A stretch of DNA of 64,000 nucleotides from Gimesia alba (GCF_007744675.1 NZ_CP036269.1:496001-560000); one strand, 5' to 3'; counted from the stretch's first letter, positions 7,481 through 17,880 are shown. Notes: a model not told the origin generated them from the sequence alone. A program made the numbers and translations.

Positions 7481-7921
7481 TAGCTACTAGTTATTGTCCC
7501 TCAAACTCAAATCTGTCTGGTACCCTTCGTATAAATTACAAAATGAGCGAGGTCTCGAATCGTTTTTGTGTTTTAACACAGTCAGATTTCCAGTACTCGA
7601 TAAGTTCAACCTCATCTCAGCGGTAAACACAACACTTGGACCACAAATCAAAGAAAATGATCACACCACAATAGTGCATGTTTAATCACATCTGATGTAT
7701 ATTAAAATAAAATAATAACTTGATATTACAGTATAAGAACGTAACATAAAATCACAATAGACGTGGGGGCAGATCTATTGTTTCCTTTAATCCTGACCTG
7801 GAAATAAATTTCGAGTTAATAATTCAAAACTCGTTGATCACTCTTAACGCAATAAATCATACTCCATTCTCTTTTCAGGTTTGCATTCCCTGAGTTGAGA
7901 TGTATAGCGTCTGGAATATAA
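7403..7921. other. AT-rich intergenic region between the two elements
   Basis: The first 80 bases are the element-end repeat. Around 7547 there is a tRNA T-arm-like remnant. The rest is AT-rich with no convincing gene; a 63-codon frame at 7494 has no ribosome site or family resemblance. The promoter of the downstream glycosyltransferase gene should lie near its end, but no strong consensus is seen. Confidence 0.6.
7547..7562 (-). other. degenerate tRNA 3'-end (T-arm) remnant, possible old attachment site
   Basis: GAGGTCTCGAATC (7549-7561) matches GAGGACTCGAACC of tRNA-Leu (40357-40369) at 11 of 13 positions. It sits at nearly the same distance from the integrase stop as the real tRNA does from the second repeat copy (shift 32,808 versus 32,805 for the repeats). 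This suggests a decayed attachment site between stacked elements. Chance similarity cannot be excluded for so short a match. Confidence 0.4.
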
Positions 7922-10189
7922 ATGACAGAGCAACGATCTCACATCGGTATAGGTCCTGTTTACCCTGGCATTGGTTCCTGGGAATGGATCGGAAAAGAGA
8001 TTGGAGAGGAGCTGTCAAAGAATTATGAGATCGAATTCTTTACGAAGTCTATTCCCCATTGTGATCTGGCCATCATTGTTAAGTACGACTTTCCGCAATT
8101 GATGGAGACAAGACCTCCAGATGTCCCAGTGATTTTTTGCCCTGTAGATGGCTACGGGTCCGTGCGTGACATTGACCGAGACGGAAACTGGCTGTTTCAA
8201 TGCCGACAGATCATCGCACACGCTGAATCGCTCCGAAAATATTTCAACTCATATGCGCCTGTAGAATATCTCGATCATCATGTGCGATTCGTTTCTGAAA
8301 CGCTTGGTTTTAAGCCAGAAGAGGGACCAATTCTCTGGACGGGAATCTGTTCAAATCTTCCCCCCTTGGTTGAATGGATCAACCGCAATCCACTGCCTCG
8401 TGAACTGTGGATTCTCACGAATCTGGAGCAGAGAGCATCAGCTGTCTCTCCAATCAAACTAGGATTTACTGGAAATCAGGCAGTTCGTATTGAGAAATGG
8501 ACTCCGGACAAACACGTTGAGTGGGCCGGACTTGCTAATTGTGCAATCGATATCAAGGGTACAGATTTTCGGGCCAGACACAAACCACCGACTAAAGCCA
8601 TTGAATGCCTCGCATCCGGTTTGCCTCTGGCTATGAACTCAGACAGTTCCAGCGTCAGACATTTAGCCAAACAAGGGTTTCAAGTAGCTTCAGTCGACGA
8701 TCATGAATATTGGTTTTCTGATGAATATCGTGAACGAACGCTTGAATTTGGAGCTGAGTTACGAGAGTCGCTTTCACGGAAGAACATCGGCAAGCGTTTC
8801 AAAACGATTATTGATCGCATATTGATTGGTGTATCTGCCAGGCAGACAGTGTCTCAGAGATTCTCAGTTCCCTCAGTGAATTCTGTAGCCACGTTGACTG
8901 AATCTAACGGTTCCATCTCTCAACCACTTGATTCTGATGGTAACCAGAAAATCGCCATCGTCAGTTTTTTATATAACTGGCCATCAACGGGTGGCGGCAA
9001 TATCCATACTACGGAACTGGTTCAGTTTCTGGAACAGTCTAGGTACGAAGTGCGACACTTCTGTGTCCGCTATGATCCCTGGCAGATCGGCCAGATTGAA
9101 TCTGGTGCTCCTATTCAAAGTCAAATCTTGAATTTTGCACCAGAAGAATGGAAAGCAAATACAATTCGGGATCGTATTCGAATGGCAGTTCGTGAGTGGG
9201 GGCCAGACTGTGTGCTCATCACAGACAGTTGGAATTTCAAACCCCATCTGGCAGATGCCGTCAATGAGTTTCCTTACTTTCTGCGAATGCAGGCCTTGGA
9301 GTGTCTTTGCCCCCTGAATAATTTACAGATTCTTCCAGGACCTCAAGGTATTGTTGCCTGTGAAAATAATCAATTTACCAACGCGGAGACGTGTTTTAAC
9401 TGCCTTGTCAAAAATCGATCCGGTCAGCTTCACCAGTTAGAACGACAGCTTAGCGGAGTCGGATCGACTGAATACAATGAACTCCTACAGCAATCATTTC
9501 AAAATGCGGAAGCAGTGTTGGTATTGAATCCCACTATTGCAGCGCAATATGAATCTATTTGTGATCGTGTGGAAGTCGTCACCTGGGGAATGGATGACTC
9601 CCGATTCCCCTGGCCACTGCCTGCAGACGAAAAGTGCCCTTCAGAAATCAGTGAGTCCAAAGTTTCCATCATCTTTGCCGGGCTCATCCATGAACCAATC
9701 AAAGGGTTCCCTGTTTTACTGGCAGCCTGTGAACAGCTCTGGAAGACAAGGCAGGACTTCGAATTGATTGTGACCTCTGATCCCCCTCAGGAACAACAGG
9801 AATTTGTGAAATATGTGGGCTGGAAGTCACAGGCAGAACTTCCCCGCTACTATCGGCACTCTGATCTCTGTGCCGTACCGACTGTCGTTCCTGATGGTCT
9901 GAGTCGAACTTCAGTTGAAGCAATGGCCAGTGGCTTAGCCGTTATAGCCAGCAATCTTGGGGGACTCCCTTTTAGTGTTTCAGACCAGAAAACAGGTTTG
10001 CTCTGCCAACCAGGAGATGTCAGAGACTGGACAAGGAAGCTCAATCAACTACTCGATCACCCAGAGCAATTAAACGCCTATGGAGAAAATGGAAGAAGGC
10101 AATTTGAAGAACGATTTCGATGGCAGGATGTCATCCAACGCGATTACCAACGACTTTTCAATAAGACGAATCAGCCTTTATTTAAATAA
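7922..10189 (+). CDS. two-domain glycosyltransferase (GT4-type C-terminal domain)
   Basis: The protein has 755 residues. Residues 1-300 form a glycosyltransferase-like unit with RHKPPTKAIECLASGLPLAM near residue 222. Residues about 340-750 form a second, GT4/GT-B unit: KIAIVSFLYNWPSTGGG opens the acceptor domain and SRTSVEAMASGLAVIASNLG (about residues 660-680) is the nucleotide-sugar-binding region of retaining GT-B enzymes. No signal peptide or membrane segment is seen, so it is cytosolic. It begins a plus-strand operon with the next two genes and probably modifies glycans or glycoproteins. Donor and acceptor cannot be named. Confidence 0.82.
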   Translation: MTEQRSHIGIGPVYPGIGSWEWIGKEIGEELSKNYEIEFFTKSIPHCDLAIIVKYDFPQLMETRPPDVPVIFCPVDGYGSVRDIDRDGNWLFQCRQIIAHAESLRKYFNSYAPVEYLDHHVRFVSETLGFKPEEGPILWTGICSNLPPLVEWINRNPLPRELWILTNLEQRASAVSPIKLGFTGNQAVRIEKWTPDKHVEWAGLANCAIDIKGTDFRARHKPPTKAIECLASGLPLAMNSDSSSVRHLAKQGFQVASVDDHEYWFSDEYRERTLEFGAELRESLSRKNIGKRFKTIIDRILIGVSARQTVSQRFSVPSVNSVATLTESNGSISQPLDSDGNQKIAIVSFLYNWPSTGGGNIHTTELVQFLEQSRYEVRHFCVRYDPWQIGQIESGAPIQSQILNFAPEEWKANTIRDRIRMAVREWGPDCVLITDSWNFKPHLADAVNEFPYFLRMQALECLCPLNNLQILPGPQGIVACENNQFTNAETCFNCLVKNRSGQLHQLERQLSGVGSTEYNELLQQSFQNAEAVLVLNPTIAAQYESICDRVEVVTWGMDDSRFPWPLPADEKCPSEISESKVSIIFAGLIHEPIKGFPVLLAACEQLWKTRQDFELIVTSDPPQEQQEFVKYVGWKSQAELPRYYRHSDLCAVPTVVPDGLSRTSVEAMASGLAVIASNLGGLPFSVSDQKTGLLCQPGDVRDWTRKLNQLLDHPEQLNAYGENGRRQFEERFRWQDVIQRDYQRLFNKTNQPLFK

Positions 10190-10211
10190 TCATGACTTGG
10201 AAAGGATCTCC

Positions 10212-10733
10212 ATGGCGCATCCTGCACAACAAGAATTTTGTCACGAAGTAAAACAACGATTTTCGAACTTTTTTGAGGGGACACGAGTTCTGGAAGTCGG
10301 TTCACGCAACATTAACGGCTCTGTGCGTGACGAATTTATTAATTCAGATTACACCGGAATTGATGCAGAGGCAGGCCCTGATGTCGACCAGATTTGCTTA
10401 GGACATGAATTCCAGTCCGATCCGGGATCATTCGATGTCGTCTGTTCGAATGAAACTTTTGAGCATGATCCGTATGCTGCTCAGACTGTTTCTCATATGT
10501 TAACACTCCTGCGTCCTGGTGGCCTTTTCTTCATGACATGCGCAGGTGAAGGGCGAAAGGAGCATGGGACTACGCGCACCGGGACCCGCTATGGTCCTGA
10601 TGCCAACTTCTATCAAAATGTCAGCCTGCCACTGTTTCTCTCCTGGATCCAGGAAACGATCTTTGAGGAACTCTATCTAAAACATAATCGACAGGCTAGC
10701 GACTTATATTGTTATGCCATCAAAGCACAATAG
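10212..10733 (+). CDS. class I SAM-dependent methyltransferase
   Basis: The product has 173 residues from ATG 10212, supported by AAAGGA five bases upstream; a longer frame overlaps the previous gene. The Rossmann motif I is VLEVGSRNING, followed by YTGIDAEAGPDVD (motif II acid), FDVVCSNETFEHD (motif IV region) and LRPGGLFFMTCAGEGRKEHG. The fold and cofactor are clear; the acceptor is unknown. It lies between two glycosyltransferase genes and overlaps or nearly touches the next one, so methylation of a sugar or of a glycan precursor is the likely role. Confidence 0.8.
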   Translation: MAHPAQQEFCHEVKQRFSNFFEGTRVLEVGSRNINGSVRDEFINSDYTGIDAEAGPDVDQICLGHEFQSDPGSFDVVCSNETFEHDPYAAQTVSHMLTLLRPGGLFFMTCAGEGRKEHGTTRTGTRYGPDANFYQNVSLPLFLSWIQETIFEELYLKHNRQASDLYCYAIKAQ

Positions 10734-10755
10734 CTTCAATTCAGTGAGGAACACC

Positions 10756-13700
10756 GTGAATTTCAAGCGTATCGCTCTCATTTTTGACAATCAGGCACGT
10801 CCCGAAACGACTGGATTTTACTGTCGACGTGCATTAGGAGATTTAGTGGATGTAGAACACTTTCTACCAGAAGAAATTCCAGAAATTCCCGCTGATCAGT
10901 TTGATCTGTTTCTCAATATTGACGACGGCTTTCAATATCATTTACCTGAGCATCTCAGACCAGCAGCTTGCTGGGTGATTGATACACACATGGATTTACC
11001 CTGGTGTGTGGAAAAAGCGTCTCATTACGATTTTGTGTTTGCTGCGCAGCAAGATGGTGCCAGAAAACTCCAAAACAAAGGCATTTCATCCGCACTGTGG
11101 TTGCCTTTAGCCTGTGATCCAGAAATTCACCGTCCCTATCAGGTAGAGAAACAGTATGACTTTTCTTTTGTAGGAAATCTGATTGGCCAGGAGCGGTGTG
11201 ACTTACTTAATACGCTCGTTCAAAAATATCCGGATCACTTTATTGGCCAGAAATATTTTGAAGAGATGGCCCGCATCTATTCCGCTTCCCGCGTAGTCTT
11301 TAACCACAGTGTTAAAAACGATATCAACATGCGCGTATTCGAAGCATTAGGTTGTGGCAGTCTGTTGCTCACCAATGATCTGGCTGAGAACGGACAGGCT
11401 GAATTGTTTTCAGAGGGACAACATTTTGCCACCTATACTTGTCCTGAAGAAATGCTCGACAAAGTGGACTATTACCTGAAACATGAGTCAGAACGGGAAA
11501 AACTTGCTCGGCAGGGACACGAGTTAGCGTTTTCTCAGCACACGTATCAGCACCGTATGCAGGCGTTACTGACATCGATTGAAGACCGGCAATCAAAAAC
11601 CAGCGTTTCTATGAATGTTCAGGCCCCCTCTCCTGTAAATTCTTCAACCGAAGAACGAGGTCACAGAAATCACCATATTCCCCTACCGGAGAAATCCGTT
11701 TCAGCCTGTCTGCTTTCCTGGAAACGTCCTGACAATCTCGGTCAAATCATTTCCCATCTGCGGCAGTACGCGTTCATTGATGACATCCTGATCTGGAACA
11801 ACAATCCGGAAATACATCTGGAAATCGACATCGCGGGCGTACACGTCATTCAAGCCGATCAAAATCTAGTTACTTATGGACGGTTTTTATGTGCTCAACA
11901 AGCGCAGCATCCAATTATTTTCACGCAGGACGATGATTGTATCGTCCACAACATTCCTGAACTGTATGAAGCCTTTCTCGCGTCACCCGATCGGATTGCC
12001 CATGGACTCAAGCATCCCCATCTATTTGCGAATGCAGAGAACTGTTTCGGAAAGGCACAGATGTCACTGGTAGGCTGGGGAGCTTTTTTTCAAAAAGAAT
12101 GGGTAAATGTATTCGATGCGTACAAAGAGAAATATGGGGTTGACGAACTTCTGGTTCGAAAAGCGGATCGTATCTTTTCGTTACTGCTGAATCGTCGTCA
12201 TCAGTCATCGTTAGCGGATGTCACCGATCTGGATGGTGCCAGTGGAGAAGAAGCGCTTTCGGTGCGGGAAGACCATATGGACTTGAGCGAGCAAGCAGTA
12301 ATACGGGCTCTTTCATTATTGGAAAATTCCTCAAGTAAGCATTCTCAAGAATCAAAAGTTGGAGATAAAACAATTCCTACACTTTCTCAAAATTCATCCA
12401 AACAGGACCGTCCCTATTTCGAATTCCCCCGTCCAGAAGTCGTGGCTTTAATTCCGTCAACAGCACAATCAATACTCGACCTGGGATGCGGCACAGGACG
12501 CTTGGGTGAATCGCTCAAACAGCGCCAATCAGCGCAGGTCACGGGAGTTGAATTAGATCCACTGGCAGCACAGGACGCCCGTAATCGTCTGGACCGAGTC
12601 GTTCAACACGATATCGAAACACTCTCCAATGAATTTTCTGAAGCAGAATTTGATTGTGTGGTTTGTGCGGATGTGCTTGAGCATTTGAAGTCTCCGGATC
12701 AGACTTTAAAGCAAATTGCCCATTGGCTGACTCCAGACGGAACGATTGTTGCCAGTATCCCCAATGTCAGAAATCAGAGTGTTCTCGCTGGCCTGATTGA
12801 AGGAAACTGGACTTACGAACGTGCTGGACTGCTTGATCAGACTCATTACCGATTTTTTACCAGGCGTGAAATTGAAAAGTTGTTCTTCCGCGCCGGTTAC
12901 CAGATCGACCAACTCCAGATTGTACCAGGACCGGGATACCAGCAATGGCAAGAACAGGGATACCCGGGCAAAGTTCAAATCGGCAGTCTGCACATTGATG
13001 GCCTCCCTCCTGAGGAAGTCGAAGAATTCTACGCCTATCAGTATTTGATTACCGCTACCAAACGCCCTCAACCGGATTATGGCCTGACTTCGATTATCAT
13101 TGTGACGCATAATCAACTGCCCTACACACAGCAATGCATCGACAGTTTAAGAATGCGAACCGATGAGCCGTATGAACTCATTCTGGTCGACAATGGATCC
13201 ACCGATGGTACCCCCGATTACTTCAACTCGCTTGCTGACGCAGATGTCATCTTGAACTCCGAAAATCTAGGATTCCCGGCAGCCGTGAATCAAGGAATCG
13301 CGGCTGCTTCAGGAGACAATATTCTGCTTCTGAATAATGACACATTGATGACCACGGGCTGGTTACATCGCCTGCTGGCACGACTACATTCTTCTGAAGA
13401 TATCGGAATAGTGGGCCCGGTATCTAATAATATCAGCGGACCTCAACAGATCCCTGTGACCTATACCGATTTAGCCAGCCTGGATGGTTTCGCCTGGGAT
13501 TTGGGAAAACGACATGATCAGCAGTCGCTGGATGAATCCAGGCTGGTCGGTTTTTGTATGCTCTTCAAACGAACGTTGGTTGACAAAATTGGAACACTGG
13601 ATGAACGCTTCGGCATTGGATGCTTTGAAGACGATGATTTTTGTCGCAGGGCCAATGCTGCCGGGTACCGTACTGTGATTGCTGCCGACTCGTTCGTGCA

Positions 13701-15450
13701 TCACTTCGGTAGTCGCTCTTTCATTGGATCAAATGCAGATTTCACAGGAATCATGCAAGAAAATGAGCAGAAATATCGAGAGAAATGGCAAACACCAGTC
13801 GAACAAAAAGAACTGTCTCAAGACACAATGGAAACTGACAAAGTCGATTATCCACATACGCTCTCACTCTGCATGATTGTCCGTGACAATGAAGATACCA
13901 TCGGTCCCTGTCTGGAAAGCATTAAGCCCTGGGTAGATGAAATTATCATTGTTGACACCGGCTCAAAAGATCGCACCCCTGATATTTGCCGTGAGTACGG
14001 TGCCCGCATGTTTGAATTCCCTTGGTGCGATGATTTTTCAGCCGCACGTAATGAGTCTATCAAACATGCGCTAGGAAAATGGATTTTCTGGATGGACTCC
14101 GATGATACTATCACGGAAGAATGCGGTCGAAAGCTAAAAGAACTGGCGGCACAAGACCATCCAGACCACTTGCTGGGCTTTATCATGCAGGTTCATTGCC
14201 CAGGACCGGAAGGTGATGTCAGTATGACAGCCGTGGATCATGTGAAACTGTTTCGAAATTATCCGGATTTGCGTTTTGAGCATCGAATTCATGAGCAGAT
14301 AATTCCCGCCATCCGTAGGAGAGGAGGCGATGTATCCTGGACCGATCTGTATGTTGTGCATTCAGGATCTGATCACAGTGTCGAAGGACGAAAGCGAAAG
14401 CTGGAACGCGATTATCGGCTCCTCGAATTGGATAATACGGAACGCCCCAACCATCCCTTTGTGCTCTTCAATCTGGGAATGACTTATGCAGATGATGAGA
14501 AATATCCAGAGGCCATCAAGTATCTGAAACAATGTCTGGATGTCTCTCATCCCAGTGAATCTCAGGTTCGCAAGGCCTACGCATTGTTGGTCAATGCCCT
14601 TTCTCAAAACGAGCAACACCTGGAGGCCTGGGACTATTGTTGCCAGGGGCTGACCCACTTTCCCGGTGACAAGGAACTTTTGTTTCGGCAAGCGATGTTA
14701 CACCACCACTTTGGTCGGTTAATCGATGCAGAAAAAACATATCTGCGAGTCCTGAATGAACAAACCGATCGTCACTTTACCAGTATCGATGTCGGCCTGT
14801 GTGGTTACAAAACTCGGCATAACCTCGCCGTTGTTTATGATGACATGGGCAAGCACGAACAGGCGGAAGAACAATGGCGCCTCATCATCAAAGAAATTCC
14901 AAACTATACCACTGCCTGGAAATGTCTGGGAGAAACTCTACTCAAAGCTAGGAAACTGGAACAGGTCGAACAGCTGACAATGACGATGTGTGGACAAGTT
15001 GAAACCCACATCGATGGTTTCATTCTTTCTGCACGACTTTTGGAGCAGCAAGGCGATCCCAATCAAGCGATCGAATTATTGGAAAAAAAGCTCACACAAA
15101 AACCACAGGAACTCGGTTTGCTGAGAGAGCTCTGTCGTTTACACTTCGAACAATCTACGCTAGAGGACTCACTCAATGTCTTGCATAAATTGGCCGAACA
15201 GGATCCTGGTGATGCTTCCGCATTCCATAATCTGGGAACGGCGTATCTACAGCTTAATCAATTTGAAGAAGCAGTCACTAATTACAGGAAATCACTTGAA
15301 ATTAGACCGAATTCTGCAGAAACCTGGAATCTCCTCGGCCATGTTTATCATAACCAAGGTGATATTTTAAATGCAAAAAATGCCTGGCAGGAAACACTAC
15401 GAATTTTCCCAGGACATAAAGAGGCTTCACAGCAATTAAACTTTATGTAA
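10756..15450 (+). CDS. giant multidomain glycosyltransferase/methyltransferase with C-terminal TPRs
   Basis: The protein is about 1564 residues from GTG 10756, which has GAGGA five bases upstream; an ATG at 10714 would overlap the previous gene. Domains in order: a CgeB-like glycosyltransferase (1-285, with FEALGCGSLLLTND); a GT-A-like domain (about 313-470, FTQDDDCIVHN); a SAM methyltransferase (about 555-765, LDLGCGTGRLGE near 575 and ADVLEHL); a GT2 domain (776-1008, LVDNGSTDGTPDYF, LLLNNDT); a second GT2 domain (1033-1210, VDTGSKDRTPDIC, FWMDSDD); and tetratricopeptide repeats (about 1228-1564). It could carry out several steps of one glycan on one chain, with the TPRs binding a protein substrate. 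Substrates are unknown. Confidence 0.85.
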   Translation: MNFKRIALIFDNQARPETTGFYCRRALGDLVDVEHFLPEEIPEIPADQFDLFLNIDDGFQYHLPEHLRPAACWVIDTHMDLPWCVEKASHYDFVFAAQQDGARKLQNKGISSALWLPLACDPEIHRPYQVEKQYDFSFVGNLIGQERCDLLNTLVQKYPDHFIGQKYFEEMARIYSASRVVFNHSVKNDINMRVFEALGCGSLLLTNDLAENGQAELFSEGQHFATYTCPEEMLDKVDYYLKHESEREKLARQGHELAFSQHTYQHRMQALLTSIEDRQSKTSVSMNVQAPSPVNSSTEERGHRNHHIPLPEKSVSACLLSWKRPDNLGQIISHLRQYAFIDDILIWNNNPEIHLEIDIAGVHVIQADQNLVTYGRFLCAQQAQHPIIFTQDDDCIVHNIPELYEAFLASPDRIAHGLKHPHLFANAENCFGKAQMSLVGWGAFFQKEWVNVFDAYKEKYGVDELLVRKADRIFSLLLNRRHQSSLADVTDLDGASGEEALSVREDHMDLSEQAVIRALSLLENSSSKHSQESKVGDKTIPTLSQNSSKQDRPYFEFPRPEVVALIPSTAQSILDLGCGTGRLGESLKQRQSAQVTGVELDPLAAQDARNRLDRVVQHDIETLSNEFSEAEFDCVVCADVLEHLKSPDQTLKQIAHWLTPDGTIVASIPNVRNQSVLAGLIEGNWTYERAGLLDQTHYRFFTRREIEKLFFRAGYQIDQLQIVPGPGYQQWQEQGYPGKVQIGSLHIDGLPPEEVEEFYAYQYLITATKRPQPDYGLTSIIIVTHNQLPYTQQCIDSLRMRTDEPYELILVDNGSTDGTPDYFNSLADADVILNSENLGFPAAVNQGIAAASGDNILLLNNDTLMTTGWLHRLLARLHSSEDIGIVGPVSNNISGPQQIPVTYTDLASLDGFAWDLGKRHDQQSLDESRLVGFCMLFKRTLVDKIGTLDERFGIGCFEDDDFCRRANAAGYRTVIAADSFVHHFGSRSFIGSNADFTGIMQENEQKYREKWQTPVEQKELSQDTMETDKVDYPHTLSLCMIVRDNEDTIGPCLESIKPWVDEIIIVDTGSKDRTPDICREYGARMFEFPWCDDFSAARNESIKHALGKWIFWMDSDDTITEECGRKLKELAAQDHPDHLLGFIMQVHCPGPEGDVSMTAVDHVKLFRNYPDLRFEHRIHEQIIPAIRRRGGDVSWTDLYVVHSGSDHSVEGRKRKLERDYRLLELDNTERPNHPFVLFNLGMTYADDEKYPEAIKYLKQCLDVSHPSESQVRKAYALLVNALSQNEQHLEAWDYCCQGLTHFPGDKELLFRQAMLHHHFGRLIDAEKTYLRVLNEQTDRHFTSIDVGLCGYKTRHNLAVVYDDMGKHEQAEEQWRLIIKEIPNYTTAWKCLGETLLKARKLEQVEQLTMTMCGQVETHIDGFILSARLLEQQGDPNQAIELLEKKLTQKPQELGLLRELCRLHFEQSTLEDSLNVLHKLAEQDPGDASAFHNLGTAYLQLNQFEEAVTNYRKSLEIRPNSAETWNLLGHVYHNQGDILNAKNAWQETLRIFPGHKEASQQLNFM

Positions 15451-15661
15451 ACTAAAGCTCTGTGAACTTAGTCTGCGATGAAATACTTTTCAACTCCAGG
15501 AAAAAACTAATAATTACTCATAACGAAAACTGAATGTTCCTGACCAGATAGTTTGAATACTGAAAGATTCAGACATAGGATTCACACGAGTAAAATAAGC
15601 AAAGCAACCTTGATATGATTACACAAAGCTTTAGACCAGTGCTATTCAATCTCAAGTTCAA

Positions 15662-17869
15662 TTAAATAATATGTTCCAACGATTGTTCAACACCATCATT
15701 TGATAGTCCCACATAATTTTGCTTCCACTGAGGGTCGATTTTGTAGATTCCAGAGCGAACTTTCTGACTGACAAATTCCTCTGCCCCTTTAAGTCCGTTG
15801 CCATATCCAAATGAGGAAAGATGATAGCTGCCTGTACCTGGAAAACGGTAAATGTAAAAAATATCTTTCTCATTTATTTCAGGCACATTCCTTTTTCCAG
15901 TCTTCTGAAAAAGTTTTTCTATCGCCTGATCCTGCCCACTTTGTATATGTGGGTACCCCTGAACCTCATCGAACAAAGTACGGCTCCAGGCTCCCATTCC
16001 ATGAGCCATCGTTTTGGAAACCCTAATCGATCCTTTGTTCCAGTACCACAGACGATCTGGTTTGTAGTAACTACAATTCTTCATTTGTTCAATTGAGTAG
16101 GAAATTCTCCAAGGCAGGGAAATATCATCATCATCCCAAGGGAAGATCACATCTCCAGTACAAAGACCGCAACATGCATTCCGTTTTTCACCGATTGATT
16201 GAAATCGTTGTTTGATGTTGAAAACATGAATCTCCGGGTGGTCAAACTCTTCATATAAAATATCTGAATGATCATTAAGAATGATAAGCTCTTTCTCACC
16301 TTGATAATCCTGTCTCAAGAACGATTCAATAGCTTCATTGAGCAATTCAGGACGCCCGTAAGTAATGCATTGGCAAGAAGCTTTGGGTAATACAGGCCAG
16401 TGAGAAAAATCGTATGCGCGTGGCTTGGGGGCTGTATGATCAAGAGTGAAATCTCTCGATGTTATCGTGACTCCGCTTGAATTCTCGCATTTTGAGAAAG
16501 GACGAGACATGCTCACACATTTCGGTACCTTATCATGAGAGTTCTTTTGCCATCCTCTCTCAATAAAAACTGCAAGGGTATCTTTCTCTCCAGGACGATT
16601 TGCATCATGCAGCATCCATAGTGGTGTTTTTGTTGCGACAATTTCACAAGAATTTAAACGAGAAAACTTCTTATAATGCTTGCCAAGGGTGCCTTCGGGA
16701 GAATCAATAAAACCGAAATCAAATATTTTATTTTCTAATTCAGGGATATGTAATTCTGGTTGATTGTCAAACTTGAGTATCTGTACCTGTGGTTGATCTT
16801 CAAAAATTTTGCAGTAATGCTGATACCACTTCTCCTGATACTCCAAGGATATAACTTCACAACCCGCCTGAAGAAAAGCCCAAGTAGAGGCACCAGGTCC
16901 AAACTCTAAGACCCGTCGAATCTTGTGCTGCTTCACAAAATTAACAAGAAAGTCGTATTCAATGCTACTGATTGAAAAGCCATTGAACGCTGCATTTTCC
17001 TTGAACAAAGACGTCGTTTGATCTGTATCGAAAAGCGGAAGATTAAGTTTAGGATTTATTCCAAGCAGATATCGAACTAATTTGCGATACAAAGGTGATA
17101 TCTTACTTCCACCAAAATGTGCGATGTAAGGATTAAAAGTGTGTCCTTCCCAATAAAACCCTTTTTGACATTGAAAAAGTTGTTTTTCAATGTCAAGGAC
17201 TAAATTACCTGCATCCCAGATTCCAATCGATGTATCTGACTTCGGTAGTGAGATATTTTGAGAGGCAAAGGCAATTGACATACAAAGCTCATCCCTTACC
17301 TTGTGAGATTTACCAGTTTTTTGTTTGTAAAAAAATGAAATTTCTTTGAAACCACGTTGGAAGTCTGCAAACCATTGAGCAGCAGATTTTCCACGCCGCC
17401 ACATCACAAAACCACCGTTGAGCGTGTGAAGAGGAGCATCTACTGCTGCTCCTAATTGATTCGAAATTTCACGAGAGGTCAACTCATTAATTGCTCCCCA
17501 TTTTTCGTGATTTTGCAAAACCCGCGCACCAGGTGTATGAATCGGATATTCGTCGCTTAACTTGAACATCTCACTGGGGTCTCGGATAACCAATGAATCC
17601 GCATCAACAAACGCACAAGATTCGAACTCCTCGGAGAATTCATAAGCATACTTCTTAAATTCAAAGCAACGATAGGTATGAGTTGTATTTACTGTTTTAG
17701 TTCCTTCAAGGCTCACTATCTTTGAGAATACATTCTGATAGGACACTGGATCAGCATCTGCATACATCAAAATTGTGGAATAGCCGAACCTCTTTGCAGA
17801 CAATGCGAATGCAACGGCTTTTTGCAAATATCCTTCACCTATTGCGAGAGTAATAAAACCAGCTGACAT
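15662..17869 (-). CDS. glycosyltransferase - methyltransferase-like - GT2 fusion
   Basis: The protein has 735 residues in three parts. Residues 1-290 resemble nucleotide-sugar transferases of the GT8 type, with AFVDADSLVIRDP (DAD at 89-91) and LHTLNGGFVMWRRG. Residues about 315-450 form a degenerate methyltransferase-like Rossmann domain (VLEFGPGASTWAFLQAGCEV). Residues about 495-700 are a GT2 domain (CITYGRPELLNEAIESFL, FPWDDDD near 576, SGQDQAIEKL). The start has AAGGAG at the proper distance, and the gene begins 11 bases after the stop of the upstream methyltransferase gene, so they form one minus-strand operon. Confidence 0.8.
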   Translation of the reverse strand: MSAGFITLAIGEGYLQKAVAFALSAKRFGYSTILMYADADPVSYQNVFSKIVSLEGTKTVNTTHTYRCFEFKKYAYEFSEEFESCAFVDADSLVIRDPSEMFKLSDEYPIHTPGARVLQNHEKWGAINELTSREISNQLGAAVDAPLHTLNGGFVMWRRGKSAAQWFADFQRGFKEISFFYKQKTGKSHKVRDELCMSIAFASQNISLPKSDTSIGIWDAGNLVLDIEKQLFQCQKGFYWEGHTFNPYIAHFGGSKISPLYRKLVRYLLGINPKLNLPLFDTDQTTSLFKENAAFNGFSISSIEYDFLVNFVKQHKIRRVLEFGPGASTWAFLQAGCEVISLEYQEKWYQHYCKIFEDQPQVQILKFDNQPELHIPELENKIFDFGFIDSPEGTLGKHYKKFSRLNSCEIVATKTPLWMLHDANRPGEKDTLAVFIERGWQKNSHDKVPKCVSMSRPFSKCENSSGVTITSRDFTLDHTAPKPRAYDFSHWPVLPKASCQCITYGRPELLNEAIESFLRQDYQGEKELIILNDHSDILYEEFDHPEIHVFNIKQRFQSIGEKRNACCGLCTGDVIFPWDDDDISLPWRISYSIEQMKNCSYYKPDRLWYWNKGSIRVSKTMAHGMGAWSRTLFDEVQGYPHIQSGQDQAIEKLFQKTGKRNVPEINEKDIFYIYRFPGTGSYHLSSFGYGNGLKGAEEFVSQKVRSGIYKIDPQWKQNYVGLSNDGVEQSLEHII

Positions 17870-17880
17870 AAAGATCTCCT

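Larger units (their letters stand above)
1..7562. mobile_element. right part of an integrative (probably mobilizable) element
   Basis: This stretch holds a coupling-protein ATPase, a replication-relaxation family protein, small accessory genes, an excisionase-like HTH gene and a tyrosine integrase, in that order on one strand. That order is typical of the integration/mobilization end of an integrative element. The integrase gene is the last gene. It is followed by a repeat (7391-7480) that recurs next to tRNA-Leu at 40196 and by a tRNA T-arm-like remnant near 7550. The left end lies outside the window. No mating-pair-formation (T4SS channel) genes are visible here, so self-transfer cannot be claimed. 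Confidence 0.65.

Noticed and set aside
7494-7685. 63-codon frame in the intergenic region after the integrase
   Set aside because: No ribosome site, no family resemblance, and it overlaps the tRNA-like remnant.
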